DNA from: Epiperipatus broadwayi
Lineage: Eukaryota > Onychophora > Udeonychophora > Euonychophora > Peripatidae
DNA length: 64,000 bases
Direction: 5' to 3'
NCBI GenBank assembly: GCA_028023455.1
Contig: JAQFVV010006452.1
Coordinates: forward strand, 552,501-616,500
Numbering within the stretch: position 1 is the first letter of the stretch; the number at the start of each line of letters is the position of its first letter. Below are positions 23,335-35,768 of the stretch, one piece after another. The notes beneath the pieces are model-generated. The model had not been told where the DNA came from. It was given only the letters and a program-made list of their open reading frames with translations, and did not search any database. Both the position numbers and the translations under genes were made by a program.

Positions 23335-23955
23335 GCAGGGCTCTCAGATCCAAAGCTCCACACCGATGAAAACCACAAGCAAGAAACTAGTCTGGAAATA
23401 TTGGATGAGTATGCACTAGATAGGGATTTTATGCAGAAGCCTTCTGTCATCCATTGATTAGTCTGGCTTGCCCTGAGTGGCACTATTGAATGAAGAGTTT
23501 TGCCTGTTTTAATAACAGTCATACATAAGCATAAGAGGTGGTGGTCATGTGATGTTTAGTGGTTTAATACCAATCCTGCCTAATAGGATAGTGATGGCTA
23601 TGGGTTATTAAAAAACCAAAGACACCAAAATGTATAAGTTCTGAACTGGGTTCAGACCTATATGACTATATAGAATATTGAACTTTAATTGAAAATATTA
23701 TATTTTCAATTTTAGACTCAGAGTTTTGTAGTTAAGTAGAGATAAAAGATGGTTGCAGGAGGGTTGCATTAGATCCTAAGATCTAGGTGCAGTGCTCTCA
23801 GATTCAAAGCTCCTCACTGACAAAAGCCACAAACTAGAAACTACTCTGGGGATATTGGATGAGTAGGCACTAGATAGGGATTTTATACACAAGCCTTCTG
23901 GCATCCATTGATTACTCTTGCTTGCACTGAGTGGTACTACTGTATGGAGAGTTTA
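23335..23955 (-). repeat. Family C tandem dimer
   Basis: Two units lie in the same orientation. TTTTGCCTGTTTTAATAACA (about 23,498) followed by AAGCATAAGAGGTGGTGGTC opens the second unit, which ends at CTACTGTATGGAGAGTTT (about 23,952). The period is about 450 bp. The strand given is that on which the GGCAAAACTCTCC end reads 5' to 3'. HHR-like boxes are on the plus strand: CCGATGA..GAAACTAGTC near 23,362, and CTGACAA..GAAACTACTC near 23,819. Both boxes are mutated at core positions. Confidence 0.75.
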
Positions 23956-24164
23956 ATAAGAATAAGTCCTGCATCCCCCTTTCATAAAAGTGGAGTATGT
24001 AAATTGACTCATTTACATTTTCTAATTCAAGTATTGAAAACCTTTATTTTGATAAATTACCAAATTTGCTTTAAGTGTTTTTGATATGATTATGACTACA
24101 AGCTTGCTGAAGGCATGCTAAGCATACTATGTTAAAAGAATAAATAAGCCTTTTTAGTACACAC

Positions 24165-24390
24165 AATGAAAGCAAAACTCCCCATACAGTAGTGTCACCT
24201 TGTGCCAAACAGAGTAATCAATGGATGCCAGAAGGCTTGTGCATAAAATCCCTATCTAGTGCCTTCTGGCATCCACTGATTACTCTGTTTGGCACAAGGT
24301 GGCACTACTGTATGGGGAGTTTTGCCTTCATTTACAACAAATTATATGCTAATAGAGATGGTGATCATGTGATGTTTGATGGTTTACACA
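24165..24390. repeat. Short family C hairpin
   Basis: GGCAAAACTCCCC..CAGTAGTG, GAGTAATCAATGGATGCCAG and ATCCCTATCTAGTGCC then fold back through CTTCTGGCATCCACTGATTA to GGGGAGTTTTGCC. The arms are about 65 bp and nearly perfect. The HHR region is missing, so only the outer family C end is duplicated and inverted. Confidence 0.85.
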
Positions 24391-25049
24391 CAATGAACAT
24401 ATTTATTTATAATCTTTATTTTACTTTCAATAACTTCCAATTTTATATTGAAGCTGTATTATCAGCAATTTCTTTTAAGTTTAGAAGGTGTTGGTGCCAT
24501 TTTCTAACTATACAAAATACACTAAGATAATTGTTATAAAGATAATATTAAAAATGTTTAACTACTTTTAAATTACTTGTGTATTTTTTTGGATCTTATA
24601 TATTGTAAAAGAATTTATTTGTGATTTATCAATTTATAATTCTTCCATTTTATGGTTTAATGAGAATTATTTGATGTTCTACAATATCTCAGTTATGATT
24701 GTGTTAAATTGTGTTTTATAAAAATATGATAAAGATCTCCTGTATATGATTTGTTTACTATAGCATAAATTTAAAATATATGCAAAAAATAATTGATGGA
24801 ATAAGAATTAAAATATGAAAAATGTTTTTTAATAATTTGTAAATCCCATTGACATAATTTGTTTTCATGTATATGTGTATAAACATACACATAAATTGAA
24901 CTGGAATTGTCTAATCGACTATCCAAATAAGATTGTGCACAGCAGATGAAAAATAATTATTCCATATTGTGGATTGCTTGATACTAGTAAAAATTGCATT
25001 AATATAGCTAGCACTTGGAAGCTTATAACTTCAATTAATATATATTAAT
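24391..25049. other. AT-rich spacer
   Basis: No gene or repeat-family member recognised. Confidence 0.4.
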
Positions 25050-25190
25050 AGCATTATATATATATATATATATATATATTGTTAAAAGGAGGTAAGGAGG
25101 TTGCCTTGACAACAGTTTGAAATTGTTGATTTTTATCTATATTGGGATTATCTAAGTGTTGACCGGTTTCTAATGATTATATATACATTA
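25050..25190. repeat. Family H fragment beside (TA)n
   Basis: (TA)n at 25,055-25,078, then TTGTTAAAAGGAGG, GGTTGCCTTGACAACAG, ATTGGGATTATCTAAGTGTT and GGTTTCTAATGATTA. The same phrases, in either orientation, form the 48.4-48.96 kb cluster, and several occur in the palindrome at 39.6 kb. Confidence 0.65.
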
Positions 25191-25813
25191 TGACCAATGC
25201 AATAAATGTAAGACACCAAATTGACCAAAAGCCAAACAAGCCACATACATTTGTGATTTTTAAAATAATATATACTATAATTAAAAGAGCCATATAGGTA
25301 AGAATAACAATAAATAAGCATTGTAAATATACTAATGAACATTTAATAAAAATTTCAGAGGAGAACTCTCAACTCACTGTTACGAATTACAGAGATGCTC
25401 TTAATATTTGAATGAATATACCATAGAATAATTAGGTTGTACTAGATTCTTTCTTATAACATTTATAATGATAATCCCTCCAATAATGACATATCTAACA
25501 AACACTATTCTCAAGATTTCATTACAATGATTAGATCGATATTTCATAATCTTCTGATAAAGAATTATATGTTTCTTAAATGTTGGACACCTTGTTTTTT
25601 AAAAGAATTTCTTTTTGTAAAATAATTTCTTTTTATCATTGATCATTAAAATCTCAGGGTTCTTTAATTAAATATTTATAATATTAAAATTTCACTCTTT
25701 TCTTTTATTTAAAAATTATTAGGTGATGAATGTAATACTAGTAAAAATATGAGAAGACATACTCTTATCCCATAAGATATTGTCTATCTAATTTACAATA
25801 ATAATAATAATAT
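25191..25813. other. AT-rich spacer
   Basis: No gene. Only A/T-rich sequence with short chance open frames. Confidence 0.4.
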
Positions 25814-25918
25814 AATGAGATATTATTTTATATAATACTATGTTTTTTAATACTGTAATAGGTGATATTAGCGATTAAGCCAATGCACATAGCGCTATAT
25901 AAAATAATATCTCATTAT
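25814..25918. repeat. 23-bp inverted repeat enclosing a J fragment
   Basis: ATAATGAGATATTATTTTAT starts at 25,814 and its exact complement ends at 25,918. The loop contains GTGATATTAGCGATTAAGCC, the complement of the end of repeat J. Confidence 0.8.
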
Positions 25919-28182
25919 ATATGTTTAATTTCAACTAAAGAATGACGCGTTGTAAATTGTAAAGATTTCGCAGGCATCATTTGTTCAAACATAACAAATG
26001 TAATTTAAAGTGATTGCTTAACACTGAAACAATAAGATTCGCATTCGAATCTTAAGTTTCACCTTTTCTATAGTCTCTCACCCACCACTCTATCCTACCC
26101 AAATTTAAACTTTTTTGGTATCGAATTGTGTGTATATCAATATTAAAAATGTACAAATATATGTAAAATTCACCGTAAACGCACACACGTTTCGATAACA
26201 AAATTTAAAGCAATAAATAAAAATAAATGATATAGTTTTTTATTTCTTTTTTAGTTATATAAAAATATTTAATTTTAACAATTTATTTTAAATTATAAAG
26301 TTCGTTATTTATTGCTGTGTTTGAATTTCATATTTAATAATAATTTTTGGAAATTGATTGTAATTTAAGTAAAGTAAAAATCATTGTATATTCCTTTTGT
26401 ATTTGAAATTTTAAAAGTAACAGTCGGTGAGAGATAATAGATTAATTAAAAATTCCCTAAAATCTTTAACTACAAAATGTAAAGGTAAAACTAAACTTGA
26501 ACAATAGAAATGCAGCTTTCTATATAAATTAAACTTATAAGAATGTATTGATTCTCCTCGGGGCAAATGAGTGTATCCAAACATAAAATATAACAAAAGT
26601 AAAAAGATCAAAGAAAGGAGGACATTTTGAACATTCTAGGAACTTTTAGTAAGACTTTAGCCATGTTCTCGATCAGTTGAGAGTCTCCAAAATCTTAAAC
26701 TAATTTACCTGCCACAGTATGTTCAAGTAGAAAGTGCCTGGACTATTCTCCCCCTGGAGATGGTCGATCATATGACATGAACCTCCACGTGCCCTCCATA
26801 AAATCAACCAAAGAAGATATGCTGCCCAAACAATTAGAAAGCTGCTGCTGCTGTTAAAATAAATGAATAACCTAAATGCTGGAAAGAACTGCTACCTCTG
26901 AAATCATGAACAATTTGCTACTGACTACTGAATCTGAAAACTTCGTATAAATAGGTACCTGCATTCCAAGGCCTAGATTACTCTAATTAATAATCACATT
27001 ATAGCTCACTCTCTATAACTTGTAAACTCTAAATTGTAAAACTCTGAATTTAATGATTAATTCCTTATGTAAATTTCTTTAATAATCTAGGTTGCCTAAT
27101 TCTATCTTTTCTTGGGTATGTATTTCTAAATTTTACATTTTTATTATCTAATTATAGCATGCTCATAAGATTTCTGATCGGACCTCACCAAATTTAAATA
27201 TAGATTTTAATCAAGATGATTGCCATCTTGTCTAGCAACCTATATATTTCATTATATATTTCTGTTGGCTGGTCAGCTCAGAAATCTCCCTAACTTTCTA
27301 AATACAAATCTATGATTGCTTGAAACAGTGGATGTGTGTCCTGAAAATCCTCATTAATATTTATTTTTATAAATTACTTAATATTTTCATATAAATCGAC
27401 ACACATTCAATGCTTCATTTAATGTAATGCAGGGGTCTACTACTTAGCAAATGGCTGACATATTAGTTATTAATACTCACCCAGCTTACCTATTTGTTTT
27501 TATATTTTATTAAGTTTTAAGTAATAATTTCGTAAATCACATTTCTTTGAGAGTCAAAATGTTCTTTATTAAATGTTGATAATGTAGGGCTGAGTTATGA
27601 AATATATTAAATCTTAACAGAATAGTCATTAAATTATACATGTGTTATGTTTTGGAGACACGATAACCTATTATAAGCCTTGGATACTCCGGATTCTCTA
27701 GGATTAAAATTAATCCCAGTCGTAGCAGACAGATAAATGTTCCCATAGGGCTTGACACCGTCACACAGTCAGGCAGTAATCATGGCACAAACCACTTCCC
27801 CCTGAATATGCTTATGTGACACCTTATCTCTCTGGCTCTATGGCAAATGCCAGCCTGTTGTTCTAAAATCATCCATGGCTTTGCAGTCTCAATATACTGC
27901 GACCCTCATATCACCTTTCTAGACATACCACGTGTCTTTGATGATTAACTTTATTACTCCATATATATAACTTCGTCTCTGCATTAGTGACATAACTCAC
28001 TCTCAAATAAATGTCTGCCCATATTAATTAATAAATATCTTCTTAATTAAATAAATATATTCTGCCATTACGATTATTAATCCTACTTTAGACTCTTGCA
28101 ATGCAAAGATATAAGTCCCAAAGGCATGCTCTTGAAATACTTGCTTGAGAATTTAGGTAACTAGATTATGTCAGCCAAATAA
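25919..28182. other. Mixed spacer, no gene recognised
   Basis: AT-rich, with islands of more balanced composition at 26.64-26.95 kb and 27.65-28.1 kb (TTCCCCCTGAATATGC). These may be old low-copy element remnants. I could not match them to a protein family. Confidence 0.4.
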
Positions 28183-28500
28183 ATGTATCTCTTTGTAAAA
28201 TATAACAGTATCGGAAATACCGCTTCTAAGATTTTAAATATAACAAAATGTTATTGGTTAAAATAGTTTAAATAAATAATGTATCAAGTTGTAAAAAATA
28301 ACAGTATTGGAAATACCGCTACTGATTTTGAATACCACAAAATATTATTGGTTAAATGATTTTGTCTAAAATATTTTAAATAAATAAATGTATATCTTTG
28401 AAAAGTATAACAGTATCAGAAATACTGCTACTGAGATTTTAAATATAATAAAATATTATTAATCAGATGATTTAGTAAAAAATATTATAAATAAATAATT
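28183..28500. repeat. Three diverged tandem units of about 100 bp
   Basis: AATGTAT..TTTGT/GAAAA, TATAACAGTAT.GGAAATAC, CGCT.CTGA, AAAT.TTATTGGTTAAA and TTTAAATAAATAA repeat from about 28,185, 28,280 and 28,387. No coding frame is shared. Confidence 0.75.
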
Positions 28501-28814
28501 TCAAACTATATGTCTGCCACCACATCTTTATTTATTCAATACCCATTCAATATAATATTTTCTCGATTCTGTAAAATATAAATGTTATTATTGGCTAACT
28601 GGAAATAAAGTCTTGAATCTCTTGCATCTCCATGACCACCATGCCTAGAGAAATATTTACTAATGTAGTATCAGATGCATTGTTTTATAGATTGTATTGT
28701 GGAACTGATAAACTATGTTTGAACTCAGTACTATGGGTGGCTTCGCTACCTAGATGGTGCTGCAGTTCTGTGTGGTGGTCGAATTCTGCACTATGTTAAT
28801 GAATCATACGAATC

Positions 28815-29012
28815 TGACCATTACAACAACTTCATGCTCTCATTTCCATATGCTTAAGATTTGCTCATACATAAATGTTTGGGTCAAAAGGATGGGTGAT
28901 TCATTCCATTCTTTCTAAAATACTATATCTCGTGTCTGGAAAAAGTGAGAGTATTCATTTATAATTTATCTTTAAAGCACATGTGCATTGGCTTAATCGC
29001 TAATATCACTAT
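28815..29012. repeat. Repeat family J, copy 2
   Basis: Collinear with 21,548-21,716. It extends further to TTGGCTTAATCGCTAATATC, which gives the probable end of the element. The upstream part (GGTGGCTTCGCTACCTAGAT, 28,735) is more GC-rich and may belong to the same repeat. Confidence 0.7.
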
Positions 29013-29635
29013 TAAAATAATAATAATAATAATTTTTTAAATAAATAATATTTACACTAGTAAAGACATAAAAATTCTTAATTTAGAATAAGTAATAATC
29101 TACTAGGATAGAATTTGAATACCATGAATGGAGAAGGGATTTTGGGGCCACTCAGGATATCCTACTAATAACTCATACTAAAATCTTTATTATAAATTGA
29201 AGATAAATAATGTCAGTGTTAAAATTTATGACAGTTGATCAACGGTAATTTTGTGAATAATGCAAATAATAATTTTGTCACAAAAGCAGTCTTCTTCTAA
29301 TAAGAGCAATTGGAATAATGTGAACATTTAAAATTAAAAAAATGAATGAATAATCTAACTCTTAGATGCTTTTCTAACACCTGCAGACCATTTCAACAAA
29401 GTGATTATTACAGTCAATTTTTATGTGCATGTACTATTAATGACCAACATAAAATATAATTGTGTAATATTTTATAATGTTAAGATTTCTGGAAAGATAA
29501 TATGTAATAGTGATGATATTGAAACTAAATGACATATTTAACAATAAAAAAAATTTACTTTATCAGTAAGGACAATTAATTAAATAACAATTTTAAAAAT
29601 CTACAACATTTCAAGCAAACTGTTCGACCGCTATG
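29013..29635. other. AT-rich spacer
   Basis: No gene or repeat-family member recognised. Confidence 0.4.
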
Positions 29636-29785
29636 CTATACTATGCTGGTTTAGCATGAAATACGTATATTAGTGATTATTTATCTTTACAACATATATG
29701 GGTTCAAGTGTATCAGTGTTATGAGATAGAGTGGAGAGTGGTGGGTAGTGTGAAAGTCTGTGCTCATATATCCTATATATATATA
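29636..29785. repeat. Family A half-element, 5'-truncated in the ribozyme
   Basis: It starts inside stem II (CTGGTTTAGCATGAAATACG) and runs through TGTATCAGTGTTATGAGATA to TGTGCTCATATATCC and (TA)n. CTGATGA is missing, so no complete HHR remains. Confidence 0.75.
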
Positions 29786-29941
29786 TGAAAAACAAAAACA
29801 AGTTTTAATCATGTTAAAACCTGCTGTCACTTGTATATATGATCAATAGATGGCATTTTACCAAAAACACCGACCAAGCGTATGTTTGTTTACATAAACG
29901 ATCAAAGAGTCAGAATTAACTATCTCTTTCATTTTAGCCCA

Positions 29942-29988
29942 CCCTCAGATCATCTGATTTCAAGCTGATTTGCTATCATCAGTGAAGG
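29942..29988 (-). ncRNA. Hammerhead ribozyme core, family E left arm
   Basis: Minus strand: CCTTCA stem I strand, CTGATGA (29,982-29,976), stem II AGC/GCT around AAATCA with T-T at 10.1/11.1, GAAA (29,961-29,958), stem III TCA-GA-TGA, U16.1 at 29,949, C17 at 29,948, TGAGGG (29,947-29,942). Stem I has 6 bp including one G-U. All invariant bases are present; the unpaired 10.1/11.1 is the weak point. Confidence 0.62.
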
Positions 29989-30100
29989 ACAGAGCCAAGA
30001 AACTAGATCTAAACATTGACACCAAGTGTCTATGCAGTTGATAGAAACTTTGTGCATAGACACTTGGAGTCAATGTTTAGATCTAGTTTCTTGGCTCTGT

Positions 30101-30147
30101 CCTTCACTGATGATAGCAAATCAGTTTGAAATCAGCTGATCTGAGGG
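30101..30147 (+). ncRNA. Hammerhead ribozyme core, family E right arm
   Basis: CCTTCA (30,101-30,106), CTGATGA (30,107-30,113), stem II region 30,114-30,127 (AGC..GTT, with one pair reduced to G-U relative to the left arm), GAAA (30,128-30,131), stem III TCA-GC-TGA, U16.1 at 30,140, C17 at 30,141, TGAGGG (30,142-30,147). The two arms differ only in stem II and the stem III loop, so the core has been kept while loops changed. Confidence 0.62.
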
Positions 30148-30247
30148 TGGGCTAAAATGAAAGAGATAGTTAATTCTGACTCTTTGATCATTTATGTAAA
30201 CAAATGTACGCTTGGTTGGTGTTTTTGGTAAAACACCATCTATTGAT

Positions 30248-30273
<26 letters not shown>

Positions 30274-30279
<6 letters not shown>

Positions 30280-32574
30280 AATCACTGTGGAGGAAAAATA
30301 CTTTTGTTAAAGTTTACACTTTAAAATAATAAATAATTTTACAAATTAAAAGATAATTGACTATTGTTTACTTTATATGACTAATAAAAGCTTTTTTTTT
30401 GACATGAGCATTTTCACAAGAAGTTCTAAATTTTTGCAAAGTTATATTATAATATTGTCCAAAGAATGAGTACATTTAAATAATAAGCATGTCTTACCAA
30501 TCCAGTGATGAAATCAATGCTAAAAGTGAAATATATTACTTATCGAGACTTATAAATACAATTTTAATTTTTAGATAAATATTTATCAATTTTATGCTCT
30601 GCAATACTGGCAAAGTACAGCAAAAACAGATGTACACATCAAAACGATCTCTACTGTACACTCAGAATATTCAAGAATACAATTGATATTTCCTCAGAAC
30701 AAATAATATTAATTGTCAAAAATAATAAAGGCATGGTGGTACACCACATATGGATCCATACAAAATATACATAATATAATACATCTGAGAGGAAAAGGTG
30801 AATAAGACAATAAACCTCAATGATGGCATGAATTCAACAGGATCACCTACATTTTGAGAGCAAATAATATGCTAGAATTTTGTTTTTGAATATAGAAAAA
30901 ATGTGAATGAGCCACAAAAATTTTTAGGAACAATAACAACTGCTTTAAATAAAGCATTTATATTAAATATAGAACGTTAAGATATAACTCATGGAATGTA
31001 CTATAATAAGAGAGAGTCATAACAATAATCTCTTTATAAAATATATGTGCTAGCAAAATAAACATCCATAAGAGAAAGACACAACTATGATCTGATCTCT
31101 TAGATAAAATATAATAATGAAATAAATATCCACAAATGAGAGGCAAAGCTATGACCTTTTGTATGAAATAAATGTAATGGCAAAATAAGCAATAACAATA
31201 AAACAAGAGAGAGACTAATATAGGATCTTCTAAACAAATATAATAATTAACTGATATGTAAATCTAACAATAAAATTATTTGCCAAATCTATCCTAATAA
31301 AAATATGGCTTAAAATAAGCAATAAGAATATACAACATCTTCACTAGTTCTGCATAAATATATGAATTTAAATAAATTACTCATGACATGAGATAAATAG
31401 CACTTTAAAATTATATAGTATCAAAAATAGCAAATATTCTGTGAATTTCTGGATATTACAGTTTACAAATAATGCATAAAATATATATCAGACAAAAATG
31501 CATAACATAAATAAATAAAATACATGTAAAAATTACAATATCATACAATTATAATTTTAAATTGTACCCAATTTACTAAAAGTAAATAGTAATAAATCGT
31601 GTTTTATGAGAAGTACATCTTCTTGAAAGCGCTTAGCCATTTCATTTAGTTTTCAATTTGTTGTTATAGCTTTACTTGGAAGTGTGAAAGCACGATTTAT
31701 TATTATATTGGACAAACGTAAAGTATAAATATACAGGTTATTACTTAAAAGTAAATAATTAAAAATTCTTCATCCCAGAGGTTCTACTATTCAACAGGAT
31801 ACAGTTCTGCAATTAACATTCTGCAAATATAGAAATTTTTTTATAATGTTGAAAACACAGCAAATTTAAAATTATATATATACAGTATTCAAAATGTTTT
31901 ATATAAGCAACAGATTTCATTCTAAGCATGAGTACACAAATATATCAATGGTCATTCAATTTTTCATGAAAGAATATTTAAATATGATGCCAGCAATCTT
32001 TACTATAATATATTACCTTTTTATTAATTTGTGGTAAATATATAACTTAATAATGAAATACGGAAGCATATATTCTTTAGATAACACAAGTTTCATGATA
32101 GAGCAGATATTTTTAAAGATATAATCATAATGAAGATAATAGTAAGGCATATAACAGAGCAGGCAGGTTTGTAATAAAAAGATAATTACATAATAAGCTT
32201 GAAAAAGAATTTATTAAAAGAAGTCTATATTTCTTTTATAACATATATAACTGTTCCAGTTATTCAGTATAGTTCACAGTTAAATGTCAACAATATTAAC
32301 TTTTAAGAACATGTTTTATTACAGTAGTAGAATATTAATTTTTAAATATAAATAGTTCGGTAATAATTTTTAAAACAAAAGAGTAAGTTAAATAATTTTC
32401 ATTTCACAGACATGAGAGATATTTTTTCCTACTTCTAGCCTGGATTAAATATAAGTTAAAAGTTATATGAGAGACTGCTTTTGTCCAGCTGCTAAAATTA
32501 CAAATAAGTAATTAAAATTTCATCTCAAAACTAATAAATGGGTTCTGCCATTCAGAATTTTAATAATCCATTAG
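30274..32574. other. AT-rich spacer
   Basis: No gene. The 30.96-31.3 kb part shows weak internal similarity (AAATATA.T..CAAAATAA.CA..CATAAGAGA recurs about every 60 bp), suggesting a decayed minisatellite. Confidence 0.4.
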
Positions 32575-33072
32575 CTCATTAGCATGCTCTTAATTTTACA
32601 TATTGGTAAATGCAAGCTATATATAAGTCATGTGACATCTGACTTTTTATTATTGCTATTATTATTTTGCTGTTGGGGCTTTGGCTAAATTAAATGGCTA
32701 AGCCTATTAATATATGGAGTATCTAAATTAAGTTCAGGCCCATATTTTTTTTTCAGTTGGAGAGCTGACTTTAAAGACATGCAGATGTCTAAAGGTTTCA
32801 GATCCTCTTCTTGACAATTACCTTTTAGATAAATGCTTAGCTTGAGTTGGTTTTTTGAATCTAGTGTCTCAAATCCTCACTGAAGAGACCCATAGGTCGA
32901 AACCAGTCTGGGGATGGGGACAATCTAAGATAAAGAGGATTTGAATGCCTTCTCTTGTAGTAGCATTTATCATAAAAAAGCTTGTTTAGAACTCATTAGC
33001 ATGCTCTTAATTTTACATATTGGTAAATGCAAGCTATATATAAGTCATGTCACATCTGACTTTTTATTATTA
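32575..33072 (+). repeat. Diverged family D unit in tandem (1.2 units, period 417 bp)
   Basis: The 80-bp segment at 32,575-32,655 (CTCATTAGCATGCTCTTAAT..) is repeated almost exactly at 32,992-33,072. Between them lies a unit homologous to family D read on its minus strand: AGACATG.AGATGTCT, GATAAATGCTTAGCTT, CTAGTGTCT, the hammerhead, and AGCATTTATCATAAA..GCTTGT. The unit length matches D (430-434 bp) and the overlap makes it a partial head-to-tail dimer, the usual retrozyme configuration. Confidence 0.85.
32873..32915 (+). ncRNA. Hammerhead ribozyme, fully canonical core
   Basis: Stem I strand ATCCTCA (32,873-32,879), CTGAAGA (32,880-32,886), stem II GACC-CATA-GGTC (32,887-32,898, perfect, with canonical G10.1-C11.1), GAAA (32,899-32,902), stem III C-CA-G plus A15.1-U16.1 (32,902-32,907), C17 (32,908), TGGGGAT (32,909-32,915). 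Stem I is 7 bp with one G-U. Nothing in the core departs from consensus. The 2-bp stem III is short; such HHRs usually cleave better as dimers. Cleavage is predicted between 32,908 and 32,909. Confidence 0.85.
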
Positions 33073-34674
33073 CTAAAAATAATGAATTATTCCAAAGAAA
33101 AACATTGTTTAAAGTAAGACAGTATTAAAATAAATATACATTGCTCAATAATAAACATTATAAGGTCTTTCAATAAATTTCTTACTCTTTTCAGCATCTT
33201 CCAATAAAATTAATAAAAAGCATTTTAAAATACTAAGAACTGCTATAAAATACTGCATATGCATAAAGTCTTTAATATTATTAAATATGGAACAAAGAAT
33301 ATTGAACTAATAATAATTCTTATAGTAAATAAAAAAATTGTAATCAATAAAAGTTCTTACATAAGTAAAGAGAACCATAGAAAATTCCCTTGTAACACTA
33401 ATTCTGTTAAAAAACAATTTAATAACTGTGGACAAATAATTATTCAAACTTTTTATCATGTTTAATAACAATGTAGATTTCATGCTTCCTTGTAAACTTA
33501 AGTTTAAACTCAAGTATCTGTATTAAAACTTATTTAAAGATACATATTATTTTAACAAAATAAAATTGATTAAAAGTAATGAAACTGAGAATTTTAAAAA
33601 GCAATTAATTCTGCAACTAGATAGTTGATTAAATAAATGAACAAAAATCATAATAGTAATAATATGCAAATGTATTCAAGGTCTTCCACTTTTATACTCC
33701 TGATCATTAAAACTGACATTTTAGATCACCTCCTACTTAACCTACTTTATTAGAATTTAAAGATTGATTTTGTATCTTGTGAAACAAGGCCAAAAATAAG
33801 CTTTTTTACATAACTGTCTAGACTGTTAATTAAAAATATTAAATTGTAAGACAATTATCTATGAAACTAAAAATTATTACAATAAAATAAATTATTACAT
33901 AATAAAATATATTGTTTTGAATAGAATATTAATTTACATTACTCTTTTTTTAACAATGTAATACATATTTTACACATATGAAGTTCTCCAGAATACTTTT
34001 CATTGTTTTTAATTAAAGAACCTTAAGAACAATTAAATATTACAACAAAGAAGTGAAAGCTAAAATTTAAAATGCAAGCACACTCATAGATATTCATATA
34101 CATTTTCTATTATTTATTTTTATTTGAAAACTAATAACCTTTAATAACAATAAATTAACACTTTATCTTCTTTTAATTAACATAGCTTAACTTTATTTTC
34201 ACTGACTTAATCTTATTACAATTAAAATATACTTTTATTAACAAATGGCTTAAATAAAAATGCATTTTATATGCAAGTAAATTAAATACTAATACTTAGC
34301 ACTAAAGATTTCAATTCAGTTATTCTTAAAGTTTAATCTGGGCATTGAATTTTAATATATTATAAGTTATATATTTAAATAATTTTGACTTTTAATAAGT
34401 TTAACATTAACTTATTATTATGCAGGGTAAAATATATCATATTTAAACATATTAGAAGTCATTTTATAACCACAGATGCTTTTAAATTACTATGGTAAAA
34501 TGATTTTAAAAATAAGTAAGATGTGTAAACATATTAGAAGCCATATATAACCACAGATGCTTTTAAAGGATAATCTAACATTTAACTATCAAGCCCTGAT
34601 AAGTTGGTCTGCAGTAGAAATTAACTTATTGAATTTTTATATACTTAACCAATTAGATGGCTGAAATTTTGGCT
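33073..34674. other. AT-rich spacer
   Basis: No gene. A short duplication (AACATATTAGAAG.CAT and ATAACCACAGATGCTTTTAA) occurs at about 34,447 and 34,528. Confidence 0.4.
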
Positions 34675-34925
34675 TTACTGACAAAGCTAAAGGTTACAAT
34701 ATATATATATATATATATAGCTTTACTGACAAAGCTAAAGGTTACAATATATATATATATGTGTGTGAATATTTTTATGGGTTACAGATATAAAAGATAT
34801 ATTTTGTGAGTTTCTTCTGTGTAAGATTTTAATTTGATATTCCAAAGTATCACATAAGTTGAAATGTTGGAATATCTAATTAAAATCTTACACAGATGAA
34901 CCCACAAAATACATTTTATATTATT
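34675..34925. repeat. Local direct duplication and inverted repeat
   Basis: GCTTTACTGACAAAGCTAAA followed by GGTTACAA(TA)n occurs twice (34,672 and 34,721). Just right of it, ATAAAAGATATATTTTGTG.. and its complement near 34,900 form an inverted repeat with arms of about 55 bp (34,790-34,920). No ribozyme core was found. Confidence 0.8.
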
Positions 34926-35768
34926 CTTATATCTTCTCCTTTACTTTTTTCATTTCTCTTCATATATTCATATGCATTAAAGTGTATAAGAGAAGATGAT
35001 AAAAAAAAATTTAATATATATGGATATCTTATATTATATGTGTGTGCGATTAAGATGTAAACATTGATGTTGCTAGACAACCATAAATTAAAATTTATAG
35101 CCTAAATTTGAACCACTTCTTCTAGTAGCCAATATTAGTTTTTAGTTTGAGTTTACTTAGAGATGAAAGATCTATATAAACTCAGATAAAAAGCTATCAT
35201 TTGCTGCTAAGTAAATTGTTTAACTTTGGCCATCAATTTTTATTGGTTTTCAAGAAATATTATTGCTGCATTTATTTTTCTAATTATTAAATAAAATTCT
35301 CTACTTATTTCTTTATTTATTTTTTAATTAACCCATAAAAACATTTAACACATACTTAGTTTTCAGGGGTAGATGATTTGATATATTTGGAATGATATAT
35401 GATTTTTTAAAGTCTTTATACTTATAAAAAATATCTATCTAAATTCGAGTTTAGATAAGATATTGTACATGAAGATGAAAGAAAAAATTTCATGATTCTT
35501 ACTTTTGTCTCTAATTAAACACAGACAAAAAGCTATTGTTAGCTTCTAAAGTAAATGGGTCAGGTTTGGGCTATCATTAATTGGTGGTTACCTAATAATG
35601 TTATTGTATACAGGACTCGATTCTTTTAACAGGCATATTGCATCAGAAAATGAAAGTTGTTTTAAATATCTGATTTCAATGTTGGTAGGCATATGATTAA
35701 GATACAGAATTAAATGATAAATAAAAATCTGTATTTGTCTTAAAGGATTTTTTTAATCAATATATCTT
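34926..35768. other. AT-rich spacer with a faint direct repeat
   Basis: No gene. CTCAGATAAAAAGCTATCAT (about 35,181) and ACACAGACAAAAAGCTATTG (about 35,519) begin weakly similar stretches of about 100 bp. Confidence 0.4.

Larger units (their letters stand above)
29841..30250. repeat. Family E foldback with a ribozyme core in each arm
   Basis: Arms of about 195 bp (29,841-30,036 and 30,052-30,250) surround a 15-bp loop. Outer ends are GATCAATAGATGG and CCATCTATTGATTA. The right end abuts (TA)n (30,249-30,273) and the left end TATATAT. The arms are nearly identical, implying recent formation or conversion. No protein is encoded. Confidence 0.92.

Noticed and set aside
23136-23522. 128-codon open frame on the minus strand
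   Set aside because: It overlaps family C repeat units; similar short peptides occur wherever this repeat does (24.2, 37.6, 60.2, 63.1 kb), so it is repeat sequence and not a gene.
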